The notes below the pieces were generated by a model. It did no database searches. It was not told the DNA's origin and was given only the letters and a program-made list of their open reading frames with translations. A program made the translations under genes and the position numbers. DNA of 64,000 bases, from assembly GCA_937136395.1 (NCBI GenBank), contig CAKZOI010000010.1:1-64000 (forward strand). Reading direction: 5' to 3'. Below are positions 8,494-16,299 of the stretch, piece after piece; within the stretch, counting starts at the first letter, position 1, and every line of letters begins with the position of its first letter. Origin of the DNA: an uncultured Opitutia bacterium (lineage in GTDB: Bacteria > Verrucomicrobiota > Verrucomicrobiia > Opitutales > Coraliomargaritaceae).

Positions 8494-8810
8494 AAGGAGA
8501 ACAGCTTTGCTGTTATTCGAGTTTAGAGTTTGAGTGCAGAGGAAATGATGATGACTTTGAAAAAGTCGTGGTTGAAGCACTAATTAGTGGGAGCATCTTG
8601 CTCCCAATTTGTTATTCACACGGGGAACTGGAAGCTCCGCTACTTTTAATCCAAGAGGAGCGCCCAATCTGCAAAGGAATGCATGACTCGGTATACATGC
8701 TGGACCACTTCCCCGCCGCGTAAAACGCTGCGCGCACGCGGCTGGCTTGCTGGGCTCTTCCTAACTTAGGAGGAGCGTTTGGCTTAGGCTGGGGATAAAG
8801 AATTCAGTGC

Positions 8811-8893
8811 GTAGGTTAGGCATTCCTGCCTGACCACGTTTTGGCTGGTTCTGGATGGAACGGTGAGTAGTCAGGCAAGAGTGTCTAACTTAC
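8811..8893. repeat. inverted pair of GTAG-stem-CACTCCTG elements (TCAGG stem)
   Basis: Left arm GTAGGTTAGGCATTCCTGCC then TGAC; right arm GTCAGGCAAGAGTGTCTAAC then TTAC in the opposite sense. Each arm is itself a hairpin and the two arms together form a larger one. Other copies are at 11406-11564, 55360-55566 and 58985-59008. Confidence 0.8.
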
Positions 8894-8908
8894 GCTGGGC
8901 TCTGTGAT

Positions 8909-8934
8909 AAAGCGACAAGAGTGTCGCTTCTACG
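8909..8934 (-). repeat. GTAG-stem-CACTCTTG element (AGCGA stem)
   Basis: The minus strand reads GTAGAAGCGACACTCTTGTC then GCTTT. Stem AGCGACA pairs with TGTCGCT around CTCT. Other copies: 9693-9718, 13742-13766, 13811-13836, 18861-18885 and 18911-18936. Confidence 0.8.
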
Positions 8935-8937
8935 TGG

Positions 8938-9564
8938 CTAAACACTTAAATCGAAAGTGACACTGCCGATCGCGCTGCCTTTCTTGTAAATTTTGGCGGA
9001 GGATTTGCGCTTGTCGCGAGCTTTGGGGCCGACGGGAATCTCTGCGAGTCGTATGCGTTCTTCGAGCTTGAGTTCGATGCTGATTGGGCCAGGAACTAGG
9101 GATTCACTGTCGAGGTCGATACCGCCAGAAGCGAGGAATGATAGATCGTTCGACTCTAGGGCGTTGCTGACTTCATCAAAGGGGACTTCAATGAGTTCGC
9201 GTAGCCCTTTCGCAAATGCTGAAATACTGAGACTGGGAAACGCTGAAAAAGATGCGGCTTCGCCAAGGCCTTGAATGCCAGTGGCGAGGAGCTGCTTTAG
9301 AAACTGGTTGAGCTCAGGGTGTTTAAGGGGACGAGTGATACTCACTTTGATACCAAAAGGACCGTCGACTTTTTCTTTGAGGAGCGCTTTCTCGTAAAAG
9401 GGTGCACGGGCGAGGCTCACCTTTCCTTTGGTGAGACGTAGGTCTTTGAGCGCGGACTTTTTCGCGATCCCTGGGCGAGGCAGGATCAGCTCGGTGAGGA
9501 CCAGACACTCCCCGGTTTGATTCAGAGGTGCATCGAGTGTGAGTGCTTTCAAGGAAAGGAGCAT
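8938..9564 (-). CDS. hypothetical protein
   Basis: 208 residues, not recognised. It starts MLLSLKALTLDAPLNQTGEC and ends KKGSAIGSVTFDLSV. It is rich in Leu, Lys and Ser, has no signal peptide or obvious membrane segment, and contains alternating short strand-like stretches (IKVSITRPL, ISIELKLEERIRL), which would fit a beta-rich fold. It stands alone, separated on both sides by palindromic repeats, with the O-antigen ligase upstream and the epimerase downstream. Codon use is like its neighbours and the frame is intact, so a real gene is likely, but no function can be given. Confidence 0.6.
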   Translation of the reverse strand: MLLSLKALTLDAPLNQTGECLVLTELILPRPGIAKKSALKDLRLTKGKVSLARAPFYEKALLKEKVDGPFGIKVSITRPLKHPELNQFLKQLLATGIQGLGEAASFSAFPSLSISAFAKGLRELIEVPFDEVSNALESNDLSFLASGGIDLDSESLVPGPISIELKLEERIRLAEIPVGPKARDKRKSSAKIYKKGSAIGSVTFDLSV

Positions 9565-9692
9565 GGGCGGCGCGACGAGGTTACTGTATTTTAGACAGAA
9601 TGATTTCTTGAGAGGTGGCTGTTAACGACTACGCCGTTTATCGAATTGGGAGTTTTAAAGGGAAAGTGGCACGGTTGGGAAGTTGAGATTTA

Positions 9693-9756
9693 GTAGAAGC
9701 GACACTCTTGTCGCTTTTAATTCTGATGGGATAAAGCGGTTAAAACCGCTTCTACG
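9693..9756. repeat. inverted pair: AGCGA-stem element and AAGCGGTT element
   Basis: Left: GTAGAAGCGACACTCTTGTC then GCTTTT (9693-9718). Right: AAAGCGGTTAAAACCGCTTC then TACG (9733-9756), whose opposite strand begins GTAGAAGCGG. The two share the GTAGAAGCG start but carry different loops (CTCT versus TTAA). The TAG of the right copy is the stop codon of the O-antigen ligase gene. Confidence 0.8.
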
Positions 9757-11350
9757 TCGTTGAGTGACGTTTCCGCCGTGCGCCTTCCAATTGAAACAAC
9801 TTTGCGATACCAGTCAGCAAGCCGATGAGAGCGACCCAATAGGCAGGACTATTGAGAATGAATTCGATAAAGGCGTGAGCGATGATCGTCGCAAAGCCGA
9901 CAATCAAGTGGAAAGTGGAGAGTGGGAAGTGGAGGATAGAAGATGCTGACAAACTGAAAGGCTGAAAAGCGGAAATTATAAGCGATCCAAAGGTGAGGAC
10001 GAGGAGACTGCAGCCGATGGCTCCGTATTCGGCCCAAAATTGTAGGATGTCATTGTGCGCGTAGTGATAAACTTTTCGCCCAAGCCATTCGCCTTTTTTC
10101 TGATGGTAACGACTATAAAATAGCTCGGGGATCTTCTGCTGATAGATCGGGAAAATATAACGAAAGGAACCTGCACCCCAGCCCATTAACGATCGATCCT
10201 GTGCCATTTCGTAGGTCGCCCGACTCGAAAGAGTGCGGGCGTCTTGATCGGCATTCTCAATGGTCGCGCCTACATCCCCAAAACGCTCTTGGATCGCTTC
10301 AACATCAATTTGCTGAATCATGAAAAACGCGCCTGCTCCAAAGAGCCCCGCGACGAGTAAGGAGATTGAAAGGGAACTGAGGATCCTTCTGGTGGCCATC
10401 AGGGTGCGAAGAATGACACCTAGAACGAACGCGATCGAGAGCACTGAAGCAAAGAGGATACACCCGCGGGAAAGGGCGAGGCCTACCGAAGCGGCGACGA
10501 GCGCGAAGAAGATAAATAGTAAAAAATGCGGGCCCCCACTCTGCGCAGATTCTTCGGCTTTTTTAGCGTGATAAAAATACAACACCCCAATTCCGACGAG
10601 CATGAGGTTCAAGTAGGCTGCCCCTTGGTTCCGGTAAAAGAACGAGCCCCAGAAATTATCATTGGCGGATTTTAGGGTCCAAAGGACTTTGTCAGACTCG
10701 GTAAGGTCTTGCAGGATCGCGACCATCGCCATGGCGGTGCCGCTGACGACCAAGGACCAGAGCAGGATAAGCGCAGTCTTGCGACACGTGATCCCCGCCC
10801 AGATTCCCCACATAAGAACGAAGGATGCGGCAAACCACTCCAAAACGCGAAAGGCGTTCATTTGCTCGTATTCTGAACGCACACTCGTAGGCAACCATTC
10901 TGCCAGAGGCGGAGTCATTCTTTCCACCCACCAGCCGCCTTCACCGTGAACGACTGTGATCGATGGGTTGCAAGCTTGAATGGTTAGGTAGAGAAGGAAT
11001 AATAGGGAGAACCAAAAAGAGGGCCAACGCATCAAGCGTGTAACGCCTGATACGTTGAAAAAGCTAAAACGCTGAGATGCTGAAACGCTGAAACTTGAAT
11101 CAACGGATGCGGTTCGGGACGAACTTGCGCTACCAGATTCTGGACCTTTCACCGCGGACTGTTTACGTGGCCAGATAGCTGTAAGAAACGTCAACAGTCC
11201 TCCTATCAACATGACGTGCACCGTCCATGGAATCACTCCGGCGAAGCCCCAAGCGGTGAATGCAAGGGTGATGGACGCAAACCCGCAAACGAGCCATTCT
11301 TGGATCGAAATTCGTGGGCGCGAAGTTCGATGTTTTCGTTTAGAGTTCAA
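9752..11350 (-). CDS. O-antigen ligase/polymerase family membrane protein
   Basis: 532 residues with about ten membrane segments. The periplasmic loop GWGAGSFRYIFPIYQQKIPE, followed by HYAHNDILQFWAEYG, is the Wzy_C (O-antigen ligase) signature. It either ligates polysaccharide to lipid A core or polymerises lipid-linked units; sequence cannot decide. The start is a TTG (TTGAACTCTAAACG); no ATG precedes the first membrane segment. Two parts look repeat-derived: residues about 73-104 (GSASSSRTASVDSSFSVSAS on to NVSG) and about 457-481 (SAFQPFSLSASSILHFPLST). The stop TAG belongs to the palindrome at 9733-9756. Confidence 0.8.
   Translation of the reverse strand: MNSKRKHRTSRPRISIQEWLVCGFASITLAFTAWGFAGVIPWTVHVMLIGGLLTFLTAIWPRKQSAVKGPESGSASSSRTASVDSSFSVSASQRFSFFNVSGVTRLMRWPSFWFSLLFLLYLTIQACNPSITVVHGEGGWWVERMTPPLAEWLPTSVRSEYEQMNAFRVLEWFAASFVLMWGIWAGITCRKTALILLWSLVVSGTAMAMVAILQDLTESDKVLWTLKSANDNFWGSFFYRNQGAAYLNLMLVGIGVLYFYHAKKAEESAQSGGPHFLLFIFFALVAASVGLALSRGCILFASVLSIAFVLGVILRTLMATRRILSSLSISLLVAGLFGAGAFFMIQQIDVEAIQERFGDVGATIENADQDARTLSSRATYEMAQDRSLMGWGAGSFRYIFPIYQQKIPELFYSRYHQKKGEWLGRKVYHYAHNDILQFWAEYGAIGCSLLVLTFGSLIISAFQPFSLSASSILHFPLSTFHLIVGFATIIAHAFIEFILNSPAYWVALIGLLTGIAKLFQLEGARRKRHSTT
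9908..9980 (-). repeat. low-complexity repeat inside the O-antigen ligase 3' region
   Basis: The plus strand carries GTGGAAAGTGGAGAGTGGGA next to GCTGACAAACTGAAAGGCTG. The second part is of the same GCTGAAA(AC) type that fills gaps at 15358-15393, 17277-17325, 17727-17780 and 18735-18770. Here it is translated as SAFQPFSLSASSILHFPLST. Confidence 0.6.
11041..11134 (-). repeat. GCTGAAAC tract plus GGTAGCGCA palindrome inside the ligase gene
   Basis: Bases 11048-11097 are a GCTGAAAC-type degenerate tandem tract (GCTGAGATGCTGAAACGCTG). Bases 11105-11134, read on the minus strand, are a GGTAGCGCA element with stem GTTCG/CGAAC and loop TCC. Both are translated in frame just after the second membrane segment (residues about 73-104), in a Ser-rich stretch. 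Confidence 0.7.
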
Positions 11351-11405
11351 ATTGAAAGCGAGTGCGAACGGTTGAGCGCGAAGTGGGGAGTTCTTGATTC
11401 AGTGC

Positions 11406-11564
11406 GTAGGTCAGGCAAGAGGGCCTAACCATGCTGCGAGTAATACCTTACAGCCAGACAAGAGTGTCTAGCTTACGTAATAGTAGGTTAGGCACTCCTG
11501 CCTGACTATTTTACGAGTAATGCCTTAAGTTCGCTGATCAGCCAGACAGGAGTGTCTGGCTTAC
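11406..11564. repeat. four GTAG/TCAGG-type palindromic elements
   Basis: Copies at about 11406-11430, 11450-11476, 11482-11505 and 11541-11564, alternating in orientation. Stems vary (TCAGG, CCAGACA, TTAGGCA) while AAGAG/CACTC loops and GTAG or GTAAG ends are kept. They fill the gap between rmlB and the O-antigen ligase, which holds no gene. Confidence 0.75.
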
Positions 11565-11574
11565 ATAGTTCGAA

Positions 11575-12759
11575 TTATGAGTTCCCCAACCGCTCTAACT
11601 GATAGGAACCATCCAAGATGGCTTCCCACCATTTAGAGTTGTTCAAATACCAGAGGACCGTTTTTCGAAAACCGGACTTAAAGTCTTCCTTCGGTTCCCA
11701 ACCAAGCTCATCTCGTATCTTACTTGCATCAATTGCATAGCGCATGTCGTGGCCGGGGCGATCTTTTACAAACGTTATGAGGGACTCATAGCTTTTGTTA
11801 GAAGGCAGAAGAGAGAAATCAGTAGTCAGATTCTTCTCAAGTTTCGCTTGGTATTCAGGAACCAGCTCATCCATCAACCGACAGAGCATCCTGACAAGTT
11901 CAATATTCTGACGCTCGTTGTTCCCGCCGATATTATAGGTTTCACCCTGTCGACCTTTTGTCAGAACAGTATACAATGCCTTTGCATGGTCAGTCACGTA
12001 TAGCCAATCGCGTATGTTTTCACCCTTACCATACACAGGGATCGATTCTCCCCGTAGGCATTTCAATATAACAACTGGAATCAGTTTTTCAGGAAATTGA
12101 TAGGGGCCGTAATTATTGGAGCAATTCGTCACCAAAACCGGCAAGCCATAAGTGTCTGCCCAAGCACGTGCTAAATGATCGGAAGCTGCTTTGGATGCAG
12201 AATAAGGGGAATGCGGATCGTATGATGTGGTTTCTGAAAAACCAGCAGCATCGGCTTCCAAAGAACCATAAACCTCATCAGTAGAAACATGTAAAAATCG
12301 GAATGCCGACTTCGTCGGCAATGACTGATGGCTAATGGCTGATGGCTGATCTGAAACAGCGGATACCAACGTAGCGGACGACACGGAGGTCGTCCCTCCA
12401 GTTGGAAGCGATCTCCAATACTCGAGTGCAGCTTGTAGGAGATTAAAGGTGCCGACCACATTGGATTGAATAAACTCACCTGGTCCATCAATCGAGCGGT
12501 CGACATGACTTTCGGCAGCAAGGTGCATGATCGAATCAGGTTGGTGAGCCTCCACGCATTCGCGCACCGCCTCGGCATCACAAAGATCCACCTGCTCAAA
12601 GGTATAGTTCGGATTATCCGTCAGATCGGACAAGGACTCTGGATTGCCCGCATAGGTTAGCTTATCTAAATTCACGACCGACACGCCCTTTTCAAGGACA
12701 AGTAGTCGTACGAGGTTGGATCCGATAAAGCCAGAACCGCCGGTGACCAGAATCCTCAT
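11575..12759 (-). CDS. rmlB: dTDP-glucose 4,6-dehydratase with a repeat-encoded insertion
   Basis: 394 residues; RmlB is usually about 330-360. [10 protein letters not shown] is the NAD loop, STDEVYG holds the catalytic Thr-Asp-Glu (about 160-162), YSASK the catalytic Tyr/Lys, and [30 protein letters not shown] and [11 protein letters not shown] are family signatures. It converts dTDP-glucose to dTDP-4-keto-6-deoxyglucose, the substrate for the sugar aminotransferase. Residues about 118-149, between YWRS and KSAFRF, are an extra segment of roughly 26-30 residues where E. coli RmlB has about six. Its DNA (12304-12401) is built from palindromic elements otherwise found in gaps. The frame and all catalytic residues are intact. 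Confidence 0.95.
   Translation of the reverse strand: MRILVTGGSGFIGSNLVRLLVLEKGVSVVNLDKLTYAGNPESLSDLTDNPNYTFEQVDLCDAEAVRECVEAHQPDSIMHLAAESHVDRSIDGPGEFIQSNVVGTFNLLQAALEYWRSLPTGGTTSVSSATLVSAVSDQPSAISHQSLPTKSAFRFLHVSTDEVYGSLEADAAGFSETTSYDPHSPYSASKAASDHLARAWADTYGLPVLVTNCSNNYGPYQFPEKLIPVVILKCLRGESIPVYGKGENIRDWLYVTDHAKALYTVLTKGRQGETYNIGGNNERQNIELVRMLCRLMDELVPEYQAKLEKNLTTDFSLLPSNKSYESLITFVKDRPGHDMRYAIDASKIRDELGWEPKEDFKSGFRKTVLWYLNNSKWWEAILDGSYQLERLGNS
12304..12401 (-). repeat. palindromic elements inserted in frame in rmlB
   Basis: On the coding strand the segment starts with TGGAGGGACGACCTCCGTGT then CGTCC, a TGGAGGG-stem-CTCCGT element with stem GGACGAC/GTCGTCC. A short tract of CAGCCAT/TAGCCAT repeats follows, then the palindrome TGCCGACGAAGTCGGCA at 12304-12320. 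The first element matches intergenic copies at 22453-22535 and 48414-48711. Confidence 0.85.
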
Positions 12760-12792
12760 CTTATAATATAGTTAAAGTTACCAATCTCACCA

Positions 12793-13665
12793 TTACACAA
12801 ATGAACCCAATGCTACTTTTCTTAAATAATTACCATATCCAGATTTTGTATATTTATCTGCGAGATGAAGTAACTGCTGGCGGTCGATAAACTTAGAATA
12901 AAAGGCGACTTCCTCAATACAGCCGATCTTGGTATTCTGACGCTCCTCAATAACGCGAATAAATGTCGAGGCCTCATTTAGGGAGGCGAATGTTCCAGTA
13001 TCTAACCATGCGATTCCTCGATTGAATACGCTTACCTTCAGCTTCTGGCGCTCAAGATAGACCTGATTCACCGTGGTGATTTCATATTCTCCGCGTGCAG
13101 ATGGTTTGATATTTCCAGCAATGCTAACGACATCATTATCATAGAAATACAGCCCAGGCACTGCATAATTTGATTTCGGCGTGCTAGGCTTTTCTTCGAT
13201 CGAAATCGCATTGTTTTCTTCATCGAATTCAACAACTCCGTAACGTTCTGGGTCCTGGACTGATGACGCAAAAATGACCGCTCCGTCAAGATTCTGACTG
13301 GCACGCAGTAAACTGCCAAATCCGGAGCCATAGAAAATATTATCACCCAAAATCAAGGCAACCTTATCGCTGCCAATAAAATCTTTACCAATCACAAAGG
13401 CTTGAGCCAGGCCATTAGGCGTTTCTTGTATCGCAAACTCGAACCGACAACCCAGTGCGGAACCATCGCCTAATAATCGTTTAAACGCAGCCTGATCTTC
13501 AGCTGTTGTAATGATTAATATCTCGTTGATTCCCGCCAACATCAGAACAGTAAGCGGATAATAGATCATCGGCTTATCATAGATCGGCATGAGCTGCTTC
13601 GACACCGCGAGTGTAATCGGATGGAGTCGAGTGCCATTACCTCCTGCTAAAATGATACCTTTCAT
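12793..13665 (-). CDS. rmlA: glucose-1-phosphate thymidylyltransferase (copy 2)
   Basis: 290 residues from [18 protein letters not shown]; the frame continues upstream to 13782, but that stretch is intergenic repeat and the family starts at 13665. It carries the same signatures as copy 1 (GGxGxRLx[30 protein letters not shown]) and differs from it mostly by conservative changes and synonymous codons; by eye identity is above 80%. It directly precedes rmlB on the same strand (33-base gap), the classic rmlA-rmlB pairing. Copy 1 lies about 7.4 kb downstream next to the aminotransferase. Confidence 0.95.
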   Translation of the reverse strand: MKGIILAGGNGTRLHPITLAVSKQLMPIYDKPMIYYPLTVLMLAGINEILIITTAEDQAAFKRLLGDGSALGCRFEFAIQETPNGLAQAFVIGKDFIGSDKVALILGDNIFYGSGFGSLLRASQNLDGAVIFASSVQDPERYGVVEFDEENNAISIEEKPSTPKSNYAVPGLYFYDNDVVSIAGNIKPSARGEYEITTVNQVYLERQKLKVSVFNRGIAWLDTGTFASLNEASTFIRVIEERQNTKIGCIEEVAFYSKFIDRQQLLHLADKYTKSGYGNYLRKVALGSFV

Positions 13666-13712
13666 AAAAATCGTAGATTTTTGATTATTGATGCAAAATA
13701 AACGATGCTGGG

Positions 13713-13741
13713 GAACGGTTGCGCCGTTGTTCGAGTTATAA
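13713..13741 (+). repeat. GTTCGAG-tail palindromic repeat
   Basis: Reads AACGGTTGCGCCGTTGTTCG then AGTTATAAG: stem AACGG/CCGTT followed by the constant GTTCGAGTT tail of the family described at 5436-5527. Confidence 0.65.
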
Positions 13742-13836
13742 GTAGAAGCGACAGGAGTGTCGCTTTCCCATAAGTTACTCACACTTCCCTAACTAGCTTG
13801 CACTCGGATTAAAGCGACAGGAGTGTCGCTTCTACG
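13742..13836. repeat. pair of AGCGA-stem palindromic elements
   Basis: GTAGAAGCGACAGGAGTGTC then GCTTT at 13742-13766, and AAAGCGACAGGAGTGTCGCT then TCTACG at 13811-13836, inverted relative to each other at their ends. They fill the gap between the WecA-like gene and rmlA copy 2. Confidence 0.8.
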
Positions 13837-13838
13837 CA

Positions 13839-15350
13839 TCAATAAGTAGGACGGTAAAGTGATCTGGATTTTTGATCACGATAACTTTCTACATCCTTTG
13901 CAACGGCATCGAAATCTAAGGAGGATTGGTTCACTTCTTTCCAGCGCACGCCTGCTTTTGCCCAAGCTTCTGTTGCAATATCACAGATTAGTGTGAACTG
14001 TCTTTCAGAGAAGAATTCTTTCTCTCCATAAAGCACTAACCTCGCCTCAGCAGCGCCTCGAACGGTATGTTCTTCTAACCAGAGTAAATCCTCATTCTCA
14101 TGCTCCGTGTTCGGAACAAAAAAGGTGCGCAATTCCTCTCCGATCTGCATTTCAGCTCGGCATATCCCCATTTTCTTTAAAACGAAACGATAGTCTGCCC
14201 AAAGATTTTTTACAGAATCTGCGCGATCCACTTCTGATACGAACCAATCTTTTAGATAGAGCGCATTACGTGTATCTTTGCGCGCTTGCAGCGAATCAGA
14301 CAACAGCATCTGCACTGTTGACGCTGAGATCTTCTGCCCACGCAGGGTGAGCAAAATAACAACAAATGCGAAGCCGAGAAGAATCCCTAAATAACGCTCT
14401 TGAGAAGCAAACACCAATAGGCCCCCAATTAAGGCACAAAGTGAAATGACATAGAGCACTAAGACCGTATTCCGATGTGAGAACCCTGCGCGAATGAGTC
14501 GATGGTGTATGTGACTACGATCAGGTCGAAACAGTGGCAAACCCTTGAGGCCGCGCCGGAGCATGGCAAAAGTAACATCAGCGATGGGTAGGGCCAGAGC
14601 TAAAACGGGCGCAATTAAGGCTGCTAAAACCGTTCCCTTTTCCGAATTGATCAAGGATAAGGCGGCAATGACATAACCGATTAAATATGCCCCAGAATCA
14701 CCCATATAAACTTTCGCGGGTGGAAAGTTATGAAACAAAAAGCCCAAGATCGCACCAGCCATACCAATGGCCAAAATGGACGAGAAGGCCACACCCTTCT
14801 CAATTCCCAAATAAGCGAGCATTGCCATCAGCATCAGACCCACTCCACCTGCTAAGCCATCCAAGCCATCAATCAAATTTATCAAGTTCATAATGGCAAC
14901 AAACCAAAAGACGGTTAACCCCATGCCAATAATTCCTAAGTCTGGAATGTAACCGATAACGGGCAATGATAGCTTATCAATCGAAAGGCCACACTCGTGC
15001 GCGACCATCGCAATGATAATCTGTGCGAGCAATTTTAGTTTCGCGCCAAGTGGATAAAAGTCATCGACAAATCCCAGCATGAACGCCGCAACGCCACCGC
15101 CAAAGACCGCGTAATGGACTAAAGTCTTATTATCCGTATCGTCTAATAGAAAAAAGCACAGCAGGTACGTGACCGCAAAGCCTGCGATTATCCCGACACC
15201 ACCTACACGTGGAATCACGCCAGTATGTGTGTGGTGATGCTGTGGCTCTGCATCGCCGCCTTGTCCAAAACCGACAGCAAGGAGACCTTGCACCACAAGC
15301 CAAGAGGCAAAACAGCCCAATAAGAGAAAAAATAGTATGGGAAACAACAT
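13839..15350 (-). CDS. WecA/TagO-like undecaprenyl-phosphate sugar-1-phosphate transferase with C-terminal extension
   Basis: 503 residues: about eleven membrane segments (1-325), then a soluble tail of roughly 170 residues. Family motifs of the MraY/WecA superfamily are present: GVIPRVGGVGI, GFVDDFYPLGAKLK (Asp pair), NLINLIDGLDGLAGG, VYMGDSGAYLIG and the HIHHRL loop. It would start repeat-unit synthesis by transferring a HexNAc-1-phosphate to undecaprenyl phosphate in the inner membrane. The tail (from about KISASTVQMLLSDSLQ) has no motif I recognise; Opitutae homologues may share it. It is the most upstream gene of the polysaccharide cluster. Confidence 0.9.
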   Translation of the reverse strand: MLFPILFFLLLGCFASWLVVQGLLAVGFGQGGDAEPQHHHTHTGVIPRVGGVGIIAGFAVTYLLCFFLLDDTDNKTLVHYAVFGGGVAAFMLGFVDDFYPLGAKLKLLAQIIIAMVAHECGLSIDKLSLPVIGYIPDLGIIGMGLTVFWFVAIMNLINLIDGLDGLAGGVGLMLMAMLAYLGIEKGVAFSSILAIGMAGAILGFLFHNFPPAKVYMGDSGAYLIGYVIAALSLINSEKGTVLAALIAPVLALALPIADVTFAMLRRGLKGLPLFRPDRSHIHHRLIRAGFSHRNTVLVLYVISLCALIGGLLVFASQERYLGILLGFAFVVILLTLRGQKISASTVQMLLSDSLQARKDTRNALYLKDWFVSEVDRADSVKNLWADYRFVLKKMGICRAEMQIGEELRTFFVPNTEHENEDLLWLEEHTVRGAAEARLVLYGEKEFFSERQFTLICDIATEAWAKAGVRWKEVNQSSLDFDAVAKDVESYRDQKSRSLYRPTY

Positions 15351-15658
15351 ACTAGGAAATGCTGAAACGCTGAAACGCTGAAAAACTGAAAATCAAATAG
15401 AAGATATGTAAACCTTACGAAAGCAGTGAGTGAATGGCGAATGAATACCGGAACTGTAACTAATTGAATCAGCTACGATGCCGATTTTCAAATCTCAGTG
15501 TTTCAGATTTTCAGTGTTTCAGATTTTTAAACAGCACGCTACCGCCATTGGTCGTTCGGGAAATATTCCGAGACTTTCTAGTCGGCCTTCGCCGATGATA
15601 GCTAATTTGTGATAGCTAGAAATGAACTGTAGCAGCGGAAAGTCCGCTGGTTTGAGGT
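15351..15658. other. gene-free gap with low-complexity repeats
   Basis: No gene seen. It holds two GCTGAAAC-type tracts in opposite senses, GCTGAAACGCTGAAACGCTG near 15361-15380 and TTTCAGATTTTCAGTGTTTC near 15500-15525. It also has the small palindrome GTCGGCCTTCGCCGATGA (15580-15597) and AGCGGAAAGTCCGCT (15635-15649). The CTTCG-stem-ATGA arrangement of the first palindrome resembles the one inside rmlB at 12304-12326. Confidence 0.6.
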
Positions 15659-16240
15659 TTATATTACGACATCATCATTGGATGGGATGTCTTCTAAAAA
15701 TTTTGCTCCTCCGAGAGCAGCCATGACTACTGGCAACAGGCGACGTATACGCTTTTGCCAATTACTCAGCGTGCTTAAGCGCTGCATGGCGTGCTCACGA
15801 ATGGCGGCGTCGCTCTCAGAGTCAATCAATTCGCGGACTTGAGCCATGCGACTTTCTCCCGACTCAATATGCGGATTGAATTGATCTCTAATGAAACCAC
15901 GAACGAGGCGCTTCATAGACAATTCAGGGACATAGTGGTCTTTACGGTCACCCGCGACATACTGCAGTTGAACCGCTCCGAGCTGTCTCAAGACTTTAAG
16001 CCCTTGGCTGACTGAGCCACGACTGATCCCCAAACGCTTTTGTAATGCATCAAAGGTCATCGGTTGGCTTGCGCAAAACAACAAGCCATAGATTTCTCCA
16101 ATGGAGCGCGGCAAACCAACCAAGTTAGCCGCACGCACAAACATCTCAATCATGGAGGTCTCCCATGGGGCGAGCGCAAGCGGCTTGGAATCTGATACTT
16201 GAGGGGTGGAGTTCATACAAACTCGATCAGAAAAGAGCAT
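15659..16240 (-). CDS. GbsR/MarR-type transcriptional regulator
   Basis: 193 residues. After an N-terminal helix (MIEMFVRAANLVGLPRSIGE, then IYGLLF) comes the winged helix LQKRLGISRGSVSQGLKVLR and the wing YVAGDRKDHYVPE; the C-terminal half is helical. This is the GbsR layout; in Bacillus GbsR controls choline and glycine-betaine uptake and synthesis. No osmolyte gene is next to it. A 9-bp perfect inverted repeat (16248-16273) just upstream suggests autoregulation. Two starts are possible, ATG at 16240 (MLFSDRV) and ATG at 16216 (MNSTPQ); neither has a clear ribosome-binding site, and the later one leaves more room for the promoter. Confidence 0.85.
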   Translation of the reverse strand: MLFSDRVCMNSTPQVSDSKPLALAPWETSMIEMFVRAANLVGLPRSIGEIYGLLFCASQPMTFDALQKRLGISRGSVSQGLKVLRQLGAVQLQYVAGDRKDHYVPELSMKRLVRGFIRDQFNPHIESGESRMAQVRELIDSESDAAIREHAMQRLSTLSNWQKRIRRLLPVVMAALGGAKFLEDIPSNDDVVI

Positions 16241-16247
16241 TTACGCG

Positions 16248-16273
16248 CTTTGTTCAAGATTTTTTGAACAAAG
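16248..16273. promoter_or_regulatory. candidate operator of the GbsR-type regulator
   Basis: Perfect inverted repeat CTTTGTTCA-N8-TGAACAAAG, 7 to 32 bases upstream of the two possible starts of the regulator gene. Arm length and spacing fit a dimeric winged-helix repressor. Function is inferred from position only. Confidence 0.6.
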
Positions 16274-16299
16274 TAAACATAGATGCAATTGATTGATAA

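Larger units (their letters stand above)
8494..8937. other. intergenic region filled with palindromic repeats
   Basis: No gene is seen. It contains a GTTCGAG-tail hairpin (8504-8537), an inverted pair of the GTAG-TCAGG type (8811-8834 and 8868-8893) and one GTAG-AGCGA element (8909-8934) that ends next to the stop of the hypothetical gene at 8938. Between 8613 and 8800 there are further degenerate GCTCCGC/GGAGCG-containing pieces without a clear unit. Confidence 0.7.
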
